DNA of 62,500 nt from Branchiostoma floridae. Lineage: Eukaryota > Chordata > Leptocardii > Amphioxiformes > Branchiostomatidae. Positions 47,401-57,700 of the stretch are shown piece after piece; the stretch's first letter is position 1; each line of letters starts with the position of its first letter. The notes beneath the pieces are model-generated. The model was not told where the DNA came from. It did no database searches and saw only the letters and a program-made list of their open reading frames with translations. Location of the stretch: positions 15,141,699 to 15,204,198 of the forward strand of contig NC_049993.1 in NCBI RefSeq assembly GCF_000003815.2, written 5' to 3'. Made by a program: the position numbers and the translations under genes.

Positions 47401-47960
47401 AAGGATACTTGGAAGTTTCATGTGACTTTGTTGACTTGATGACTTCGCATCGATTTGGATTGGGCGCAGCTGTGCGATGCGGTCCACACATTGTTGCAAC
47501 CCCAAACCTGATTTGCATGTGAACGTTGGGGAGGGCCGGGGACGATGGCCGACAATCGTAGTGATTTTGCGTACCTTATTTCTTCCAGCCTTTGTCCCAC
47601 GAGGTCTGCGCAATAAACCATGATGTCTGAGGTTGTCCTTGACTTTTAGCCTTGTCTGTGGGTCAACCATGGGCATGGTACGTCGCAGACTCTTGAGGAA
47701 TTCCAGTGAGTAACGGCAAATACCTGGGGACGCCATTGTTCCAGCTACACTCAGGTCGACACAGTTTGTCGATCGTACGACTGTAATAATCCCAAACAGC
47801 ACGTAATTCCAGACCAGAACAATCTTCACAAGTTCATATAACACATAAGACAAACATATTGCACGTTCCCGACATAAAAGACTGGTTGAGGACACCAGAA
47901 GCGCTCCCGCAGAGGAGAGGTAGAAAACCGCGGCTGCCCCTGCAGGAGCGCCGAATTTAT
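44483..47960 (-). mobile_element. Near full-length CR1/L2-type LINE
   Basis: One continuous coding region with endonuclease and reverse transcriptase, a 3' untranslated region, and a short tandem tail of ATTCATCAT units followed by A7 at about 44471-44500. The 5' limit near 47960 is uncertain and no target duplication could be fixed. It sits between the two divergent receptor genes. An uninterrupted frame of over 3 kb indicates a young insertion. Confidence 0.85.
44755..47736 (-). CDS. LINE polyprotein: apurinic endonuclease + reverse transcriptase
   Basis: The frame is open from 47895, but the first ATG is at 47736 (MASPGICRYS), giving 993 residues. Counted from 47895, the endonuclease occupies about 163-373: LLANVRSL with N168, TETW with E195, GDTN 312-315 and SDHQSIL. 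The reverse transcriptase covers about 630-870: AVPKKPRP, YRQISL, FVDFSRAFD (717-725), VPQGGLLSPLLF (776-787) and the catalytic YADD (807-810). The protein nicks target DNA and reverse transcribes its own RNA there. Layout and motifs fit the CR1/L2 group. The usual YRPISL reads YRQISL here. No separate first open frame was found. Confidence 0.92.
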   Translation of the reverse strand: MASPGICRYSLEFLKSLRRTMPMVDPQTRLKVKDNLRHHGLLRRPRGTKAGRNKVRKITTIVGHRPRPSPTFTCKSGLGLQQCVDRIAQLRPIQIDAKSSSQQSHMKLPSILLANVRSLRYKTDELYTVSLANGTSIVAVTETWLNDDITDSLVSLPGYTVHRRDRTSRAGGGVALYIASELQHKRLTNLEQDGHEALWLWIRPTRLPRGLNSLVVGVLYNPPKSSRSSKSDNEVTEYLGRCLDNIERNFSQPGIVILGDTNKFKSHPLCHRYGLKQVVTHATRGDNQLDSIFTNVHHMYTSPIHLPPIGSSDHQSILWASGPWPSKPPCYITRRQCTPDAMRRLGLLMNTTDFSPVYETPDPQRKVALFTSLVESILNEAVPARKLRITTNDKPWMSVKIKELIVKRQQAFRAGNTTVYSKLRNLVAKQIKHAKRRYYQKEVQHLRHSDTGQWFKSIKTLMGMGNDKQANSSTDLQVLQRECDILAEHFASVWSLVDRNVPTVEDVAHRLARSSLPLFSIGQIKSRLRKVNGRKGAGPDQIPSWILKVFHEELAPVLCDVYNSCVQNRTFPSMWKHAMVRAVPKKPRPQFPLDYRQISLVSSVGKVFEGLLKDALLRDTESHLISSQHGFLAKRSTVTALIHILQSWNDALNSSPRMDIHAVFVDFSRAFDTIDHGQLLRTLADMGIRQDLWSTISSYLEDRTQMVKWGSCQSKPHKVLAGVPQGGLLSPLLFVICINTLDAKLPMSVSPVKYADDLTTSEFLMGSLPGQTQLALDCIDEWGKSFSLAANGKKTKDMVISTRKEANIPFPHHPTIAGNEIQRVTTFKLLGVHISYDLTWDAHIQYMLSRVRPRIYYLCIAKKAGLSVDVLTQIYLTFIRPILEYASPVWGGLPNHLSDSLESVQKRCMRIIGLPVDSIPTLASRRERATLRTLEHILQDESSPLWAFLTRSADTHYGLRSRRPYCAKMISKTKRHALSFIPRALDLLYASGH

Positions 47961-47989
47961 CGCTTCTAGTCTTCTAGTCTTTTTACATG

Positions 47990-48690
47990 CTTCATGGTCG
48001 TTATATGAATATGCAAGCATCTTGTTTAATTTTACTCACCTATTAAACCGTGCTTTTTCGCCAGCGCGCATTAGATTTTGAGTTTGCGTAAGATGTTATC
48101 CATAAAAAGTTCTTGGTCATTTAGATTTAATTCAAGTTTTGAACAAGGTAGGGAAATTTACGCTTGACCTATAGGGTCACCAATTATTGACACAATGCAA
48201 CACGAAATATTCTAGGCTCCATGGGCACATACTTAGGTACATGTGCGTACAACTTCATATTACTATGTTGCTACAATGGTATTGATATTGATATCAATGT
48301 AAGGATAAGAAATAGGCATAACCTATAGATTTGATCATCTCTGACGAGAGGCAAAAGGGCATGTAACAGCTGAGTGCTCAGATAATTAGCAGGCTCACCT
48401 ACGAAACCTGTCCAACAACACTCTCACAGTTGACCTCAGTGATTTGCCGAAGCCATGCGTAGTGATATGTTTGTGTACGAATAAGTGCTTCGGTTGTCCC
48501 TGATCAAAAGCAACACACTTCCGACCATTAATGAACTTAACGATAAGTCCCGATACAACATAATGACCAATTATATTCTGATTTGTTCTAACTATAGTGA
48601 TAGGGCAAAGCACTATTTTTGGTCCAGCGCAGGGATACTTGTTCCCACTTGAGTTATCATTGTGCAGATAAGTGGGCGTACGCAAAGGTT
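47990..48690. promoter_or_regulatory. 5' flank of the receptor tyrosine kinase gene
   Basis: Between the LINE and the kinase start codon. It holds a short fragment of the 5895-7618 repeat family at about 48055-48110. No promoter element could be assigned with confidence. Confidence 0.35.
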
Positions 48691-48698
48691 ATATCAAG

Positions 48699-48753
48699 AT
48701 GACTTTGGATGGTTTCTTCTTGATTTTGTTCTTTCTTCCTAGCGTTTTTACCG
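48699..48753 (+). CDS. RTK exon 1 (signal peptide)
   Basis: [18 protein letters not shown], a clear hydrophobic signal, followed by a consensus GTAAGT donor in phase 1. Confidence 0.8.
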
Positions 48754-51700
48754 GTAAGTACATGTTTCTGACATAGCTATTGAGTGTTCAGTTTTCTTAA
48801 AGCGAACCTTTACTAAAAACTTAGTCAACACAGTATCTCTTCTCTATACATATATGTTATATAAAAACATTCTGAAATGACATGCTGGCATAATGCCAGT
48901 CACGTAAAGGTGGGTAGTTTGATCCAGAATAGGTACAAGATAGATATGTTATTGTTGGAATAACGTTACTTTCAAATGTTTGTGTTGTCTACAATAACCC
49001 TTTGTATTATAGTTGACTGCTAGTATGCAATTAGTGTCTGGTAGAGTTTGGTTACGTAATGGTTGGGTTATGTCGGTTTTAATTAGTCCTCGATTAATAA
49101 ATTAAGCTTCAGAGTTTTGGCATCTATAAATCTAAAATAAGGAGTGTGACCTTATATCGTCACCAAAATACACACTCAGAATTTTTTCAATGTAAACAAA
49201 GCCTTAAACCAGGTAAGTTGTTTTCGGGTGACCTGCCAGGTTATCAATTATCGGCACAAATGAATACACACATTGACGAATAACGCCTCAGGGTAAACGC
49301 ACACCTCGTATTCAATATCACAATTTTGTCAAAACGGAGTTGCCATGTAAGGATTAAAATAAAACTGGATGTACAAATGAACCTGTTGAAATTTACATTC
49401 CAACATCATATTTGTTATTTTTTAAGCATTAAGTACTTGGATACACAACAACAAAGACTTTGATTGAGTGACTTCTTTAGGTATTAATTGTCTAATAGCT
49501 AACGTCTGTCAACAACCTGATCCTTAGCAGCACAAACAGTGGGAGACGGATTTGTCTTTGTTCAGTCTCAGTTCTACGTCTGTGTCAATGCCAGGCTCAA
49601 AATAAATCGCAAAAGCTTAAACAAAACTTCTTAAATGTGTTGCAAATGGATAGTGTATTTTAATTTTGTGTACGGCATTCTACTAAAGAGAAAATATGTA
49701 TTTAACTTTAATGCACTCACGTGGAATCTATGCGACTTTTAAATAGATGGATGCTGTATGTAGGCCTTGTTTTTTTTCAATCACCAACATTCACACATTT
49801 ATATTCAATTAACAGATCAAAAAATATCTTGACCTATCCTTCCTTGCTTATCTTATATTTGTAACGTCAAACAGTCATGATTTTACACACACACACACAC
49901 ACACACAGATATTTTGTTGCAAAACAAACTGTTGATATCGTGCCCGTATTTTCCGCAATATTTCAAAAAGCTTCATTGACTACAGGTAGAGACATTCCTT
50001 TTTATCAGATTTGTGGTTTGAGGGTTAAAACACCGAGTGAGCGAAGCGAACGGGTTGGATATATGATCTGGCAAATGACCAGGCGGTGATACACTACGTA
50101 CAGGCGGGCCATCAACCCATCCAACCAAGATTATTTTGATACCGTTTTATATTGTTGCACAAATATTTATCGTGCGCTACCAGGTTCCTAGAAGGAGAAT
50201 GTACATATAAGACGTAAACAGAGAGCTTTATTTGTTGTTAGTTAAGGCATAAATGGACGGTCACCGACACGCACGGGACAGGGGGTATTGATTGATAGCA
50301 GACAATCTAGGCAGGCCGGCCTGAGGTTCATATTTACCAGAGCGTTCTGATGGCGGCCACATAAACACCCACCCACCCACAATACAACTAAATCAGCAGT
50401 TTATATTGTAAATACTACTTCTCTTGTGGGTGAATGATCTGTGATTTAATCTGTTGGTTAAAATGCAATGCCCGCTGTTTCAATGTTACTCGCAAAATAA
50501 CTTCTAGATGATATTTCTATTTTTTTTTTTTTTCATTTGCGTATCTCCCCTTAGAGACTGTTAATATTGTTCTAGTATTTCCCGCAATATTCCTAAAAAC
50601 TCCATTGACTACAGGTAGAGACATTCCTTTTTATCAGATTTGCTTCCTGGTATCAAGTAATACCGATTTGTTTTCTGTCCCACAGAGTCCTGTTCCTCCA
50701 ACCCCTGTCCGATTTACTTAACTTGTAAAGACAAAGCAAACGGTTACATCTGTGTGTATTGTCCGGAACTGTCGGCTCCAGACAATGGTGAAATAACCGG
50801 CGGTGCCGAATATGAAGACGTGGTCACGTTTACCTGTAACCAGGGATACCGTCTGGTAGGAGATTCTACCAGGAGATGTAATGCTGTCGCAATGTGGTCA
50901 GGATCAAACCCAATATGTGTAGCTATAGCATCCACGGCTATTACTCCAACATCAGTTCCTTCAGCAAAAGATCTGACATCTGGACACAGCCGAGAGTACA
51001 CCAACTCCCAACAGCAGACGGGTTCACCCTACTCTATGTCCATCAGGACACATGGATCTACCGGTGAAACACAGGTTTGTTTGACATAATCAGACTACCC
51101 CCTATAATTGTCTGAAATTGTATTTGCCTATTTGTTTGCCTCGTATTATGTTCAGTGTGAAAGGAAACGGATAGAAAAGAAAAGCTAGAAAGCACAAAAA
51201 TGAAATGGACCCTTACATTTACCATAAACTTTATATTATCTAAACCATTGCAATTCATCTGTGTGTTCATGCATGTCATCTGTCAATACATGTCCAAATA
51301 CTAACACACACGGACAAAGATATGCATAAACAATGCTTCTCATTAGTAAAAAAAAAACTAGTGCTTAAAAAAGCTGGCATTTTGCCAACGTTTGCGTGTG
51401 TAAACGTTTTTTTTTCTAGTTAATATTTGAATGTCATATAAATAGAAACAGTGTCTACTAACTAAACCTGATATGGTCGCATGGAGAGATTCACAATTAT
51501 GCAAATGAGGTACGTCCAGGAATATAAAAATGAATATGTTTAGTGAAACTTTTTGTCATACAGTATGCAATTATTTTCGAGAAAATCTGTTTCTTTTCGT
51601 GTAATTATGTGATATAGGTGTATGGTTATTTTAAGGAAAGTTAGAACGACATATGAGCAGAGACATTACATGTATTATGTATTACATGTCTGTTCTTTCA

Positions 51701-54700
51701 TTCAAATATCCCAACAGCGGAAAAATGCGGAACTATAACAGAAAGTCCTAACATGTTGTTGAAAGTAAGGTTTTTAACAGGTATACACATGTATGGCATA
51801 GATTGGACAGGTCCGTTCATTCAAAGATTCCAACATCTCAACATCACAACAGCGAATACTTTGGCGGCAATGCATTTTGCGACTGCAAGTCGACTGGAAG
51901 TCGCAAAATGCAAAAAAAAAAAAAAAAATTCGTTGCAATAGCCTCAAGGGGGTACTCACAACTATTGAGGCAGTGCATGACACTGTCGTGACATGTGCAT
52001 GACACTGAGGCAGTGCATGACACAGATGTAGTGCAAGTACGTTTGTTAAGTGCAAGATGTTTTATATATAAATTATTTGTTGCAACACAGTTGACACATG
52101 TCTTGAAAACTTGTTTCAGCCGTACTTTTCAACTAGTCGGCATACGAACCCAGTATCAAACGGTAAGATTATTTTTGATACCTTTTTATAATGTAGAAGT
52201 GCCAGTTATCGTGATATACCAGTTATCCTCCGCTTTCGTTATTTGACGCAAGGATTACTTTATCACGTAACTATTTCACGCGCATCTCATATTGGTGAAG
52301 TTAATTGTTCTCTTCTATGGTCGAGCAGGCAGTTTCGTAGTTAATTCGCTATATGCTGTCTGTAGACTATTTTTACAGGATCAAGGCAGTATTACAGTAA
52401 TCCATATTTCCCGACAGAACAGCAATAGAATGTCATAATATTATGATATAATTGAGGTATTTCTTACGCGTTTAATTCCAGAGGTACCCACAAGCTCTAC
52501 CATAACCCACCCTAACCCCCCTACCCCCCCCCACCCCCCCCCCCCACCCCCATGTACCCATACACAGCATCATCGGCCGCGGCCAATTACGGATTGGTTA
52601 AAATGAATTGCTGTTTTTCAGGCAATTGAAAAAAAACAAAAACTTTTAGATGATTTTTTTCTCTTTTACTTGAACTAACGGGGAACAAAAAAGTTCGTAT
52701 CCCCCACTAGAGGAGAAATCCCTGGCAGTATCTATATTTGTCTTTGTATTTATTGTAACAGTTGTTTCCAGGAAATACTTTTAACGTTTTGTACTTTGCA
52801 GGCCAACAACTTTACGTGATTTACGTAGCAGCTGGAGCTGGGGTCGGAGGTGTTCTATTTGTCGTATTGATAGCAGTCGCAATTATTCTATTTACGCGCA
52901 GGTGATATTTTATAGCTTTTTAGCACGTGGTATTTCTTTCAAACTTTTCTGAATTTTCTTTACGTTATTTTTTATTAGAAGACAGTGTTGGAAATGATGC
53001 TACCAATCACAGTAAACTTGACTGACTGAAGCGCTTTAAGCAGCATTAAGGGTGAAAATTCATGAGCGCGATAATGACATTCATAAGTTTTTACTTCAAA
53101 TGTGCTACGGCCAATAAATAAATGACAGTTGTATTCATTGACAGGCGAAAAAAGAGACGAGCCTCAACACCCCAAGTTAAAGAGACGTCATCTAACGCGA
53201 CTGGATACGTCAATACGTCATTTGAAGCTATTGCGGGTAAAGTTGCTGATTTTATTACCTGTAAAATGCTAACGCTTTTATAATATATCTATTCATAATG
53301 CACTATATGAAAACTGATGCAGGAGGCGACTTTAATTCCTGACCGTCAATATTGTAATGGTGAGGCGAATGTTTTGTACTACTTTCCAAATAAGCGTCCA
53401 CTTCATTGTTGTGTATATAAAATAGAATAAAAACAAGCTGATTCGTTTTCTTTATCTAGCATAAATGATTTATGATGATTTTAGAACAAACAACACACGG
53501 TGTGAAAGACGACGCTGATGCCTCCTCCGTTGCAACTAGAGATACACACACAACTACAAATCATCGCATTGAGACTGTCAACGCGTATTACAATGAGGTT
53601 TGGGCGTCACTGATAATTGAACATATAAAGCAGTACATTGAAATTTTGACAAATTAAGTAAAGTAAAGCTTTATGTGAAAAGAAAGACTTAACCCTATTC
53701 AGCCCGGGCTTTTTTGGTCATCCCTGGACGGGGGGGGGGGGGGGGGTCTTTTGACGCCCTCCGCTTCTAAGTCCTATGACTCTTAAACGACGTGTCGTAT
53801 GGCCACCAAATGTTTTGAAAATGATATAGATATAATATCTGACAAGTATAAAGTTTTGACGTTACGATAACGTAATATGACGTAATCATGAAAAAAAGGT
53901 ATTATCAGAAAACTTCAAGTTTTGCTCCTAAAATGAAACAGCAACCACAAATAACAGAATGATAATGTTTGTTACGACTTCTGTTGCCAATACCAACATC
54001 AACGACGACAAAATGACGTCGTAAAATGACGTCATGCACATGTTCGATACCAGTTAGGCTCCGGAATATTGTATCCACAACCTTAAATTTTCAAAAATAC
54101 TTTTTTGCAACAAATAATCAGAAAAGTCCATGGAAATAGACTGAATACATTTATTTAGATGGTTTATGATGAAAAATACTAGATAGTTACAAATTCGAAG
54201 GGATAATAAGCTAGTTGTTCTTGATCTGGCCATACGGTCCATCATCTTGGATTTTAGGCTGATGACGTAATTAAATTAGCATAATTTATTCATATCTAAT
54301 TATGAAAGATATCTTAAATAACATAAGATTTTATCTATATAACAAAATTGCCGTAATGCAGCAAATAAACGTGAAAAATACATTGTTAAAACCGAAATTA
54401 GCGATTTTTTGCAAAACTGCCTATCAGCAAACGGTAGTCATGGCAACACGAAAAACTGGAATATTATTAAACTTTCCAAAGTTGCTGCCAACAATATTTT
54501 AGGAAAACTCACTAAATTTGGGGGCTCTAGCATAAGTCATTCTGGCCTTATAGGACATCAAAGGCCTAACCCCCCCCCTCAATACTATATAAAATTTATA
54601 GATAACATATATATCAATAAGTTTCTAATCCCTCATTGTAACATTCTTAATCCAACAATACAGAGTTCTTCGGATTTATACTATTAGAATTATATGCTAT

Positions 54701-57700
54701 CTATTGTATGGATATCATCTGTAAACTGTTTGTAAATGTAGTTAAAATTGCACTTTTTTGCTTTACGAAAAAGGAAAACGTTAAATAAAAGTTTTGATTT
54801 ATTTGAGCTCTGATTTACACAACAGCATCTTCAACATATTCCTTTGAAAGCTTTGGTAGTCAACAACAAGGAGCTGACTTGGGAGGACATATCTCTTACG
54901 TCCGAGCTGCTCGGAGCAGGACACTTCGGAGAAGTTCGCAAAGGAACAGTCATTGTGAATGGGGAAATGATTCCATCAGCCATCAAAATACTAAAATGTA
55001 TGCAAAAACATTAATCAAGCTCATACTTATCATCTTTCATCCTTTTCACTGCAATTCTTTACTTATGTCTATGACAAGATTGCAATCTTGCAGTTTCGCC
55101 GATTTTCCTGATAAAGATTGTGATTACAATCTCTAGACGGGATCAAAATAAGAATTACTGGGAGTTTGGCCATTTCATCTTAGATATTACCTCTAAGTTT
55201 AAAAGGTCCGTACAGTCCATATGTTAGTAAATGTCTTAAAGTTTACTGACTGCAATTCTTATCCCAACCGAAAGAATTACCAATTGTGCTGGCATTTACC
55301 ATGATGGCAATCCCTATCAACAAAAAAACTGCGATATCGATTTGTAACAGTATAGTCGGCGATTCTCCAAGCTGCAATCAATGCCCTGGTATTTGAGTAC
55401 GTTTAGGAAATAGCGATCGTATTAGATCGATAACAAAAGCAATAATCACCATGAAAAATACTAGAAAACAATTGAACATGTCTTGGTTCACTGCCAACTA
55501 ACCCTGTAGATGGTGCAGATGATGCTAGCAGACAGGACTTCCAGCAAGAGGTGGACATCATGCGCCATGTTGGATATCATCCTTACATCGTCAACCTGCT
55601 GGGGGTCTGTATCTACCAAGGTGAGCTTGAATTAAACCTATTCAGACCGGGTTATTTTGGTCAATCTCCTGGGGGGGGGGGCTTTATTTCTGCGTTGAAA
55701 CTCCTATAACTCGTAAGCATTTAATCATAAAATATATGCTAAACTAGAATGGCAACATCTTCACGAAAATGCAGAATGTCTTCCCCGTGGCCTTTTCTCA
55801 AGCTACTTACACACAATAGTATTCCAAATTTGACCAGCCCCACGGCAGACATCGTCGTTTTGAGCCTGTACGTGTGTCCTGGCGTCGGCGCGCCCACCTC
55901 CCCCCACGGACCGTCGATCGAAGCGCCCAGCCCGTTGGGACGTCTTTTCTGACTACTCCTTTATGGCTACAATGAGGCTAAGTCTATAAAATGTATCAGG
56001 CACAGGACAGCTTAGATATACAAACATCTTTATTTCAGGTCAACAGTACATGGCCCTTGAAATGGCAGAAAACGGTGATCTGTTGAAGTTTTTGAGGAAT
56101 TCCCGGGTGCAGGACGTTGTAAGTCCAACTTACGTCAACAACCGGCCAAGATTTGGCGGCACTTTGTCCACTCTTTCGCCCGTCCAGCTGTTGCGTATTG
56201 CCTGTGACGTAGCTGGCGGAATGGACCATCTGTCTTCCAAGCAGGTAAGTCTGTCATTTTTTTGTTGTTGTTATGGCGGAATATAGGGACACACTAAGAA
56301 GGTAATAAGACCAAGACAAATACAAGAAATTGTCGTATTATTTGAAGGTTGTTGAAAAAATGGATTGGTTGAGGTATGACATGATAATGACATGACTTCT
56401 TTTTACTTAACTTTGCTTTGTCCAATTGTTACGGACTTACTGCTGCTTTTTCTTCATCATGAAGCCATGTTGACGTCGTTATAACTATAATATAGGTATT
56501 TGTTTCGGTTACACGAGGTGTTTCAAACTATTTATCAATACGGTGGAACAGCAGACCAAATTTTTATTTTCTCTTAGAGAGCTCATGACTGCGTTTATTT
56601 GACAGGTGATCCACCGTGACCTAGCAGCCAGGAATGTCCTCCTCACAGACAGCCTGATCGCTAAAGTAGCCGACTTTGGACTGTCACGTGGGGAGGGCAT
56701 CTATGAACAAACGTCAAAGGTATATATAAGCAATTTGCTGATGACTGTGGCACTTAGCTTTCTTGAATATATACGACTTTCAATCTCACAGTTAGCCTAG
56801 TATATTATAAGTCTAGAGTCGTAGAGGTCTTATGTTCTAAGATTACAGATGCAAAGAAAAAATGGCCATATTGGAAGTAATTGATATTATCATTACCAAA
56901 AGTTTGACCAATCCAAATTTGCTGAATTCGTGCTAAAAAAACACACACAAAAAATCCGAAAACACAGACACACCTAAAACTATATATCATCTTATCTTGA
57001 GATAATTATTCTACGTAGTACTACAAAAAGTAACTTTTTGTCTCCCTCATTACAGAGAGCCATACCTTTCCGGTCCACGGCACTGGAGGCACTGGCTAGG
57101 AGGATCTACACAACAAAAAGTGATGTGTACGTTTCCAAACGTACAATACTATACACAAGAAATAGCCTAAGTGCATATAGTACAGCATAGCAAATATTAG
57201 TATTATATAAAGGAGTTTTCTTTTATGCGACCCGATAGATTTACCTGCTGCAGTCATAGTACCTAGAGTAATGTAGTTTTATTTTACACAGCATCAATCT
57301 CAGTTCAGTTTAATCTCACCTTCTTGTAATTACCTTACCTGTCAGACATTTTTGTTAGAGCTTCTAACTGCAGTTTTGCTTCTCGCCGCTATATGTATCT
57401 AAGTAGGTGGCGCTTTTGCGGCGAGAACATGCGTGTCTAAGTTCACAACCCCCTCGGCCCTGTTCACCAAATCGACTACGTATTGCGTTGATAAATCCAT
57501 TTTGAAGCTCTGAGGAATATGTCTTACAGGTATCGAAATGTTAGCAATTTGGTTGTATAAAGCGAGACTACATTACCCTATGACCTTCAAACCTGAAGTT
57601 TTTTTTTTCTGAAGTATCAATTCTCATCGTATTGACTACAAACCTTATTTTGTTTGTCTTTATACAGATGGTCTTTCGGAATTCTACTCTGGGAGATCGT

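Noticed and set aside
51718-51765. Candidate small exon after AAATATCCCAACAG with a GTAAGG donor in RTK intron 2
   Set aside because: Read in the required phase it meets a stop after six codons, and exon 2 joins the membrane exon in phase using the GTGAAA donor.
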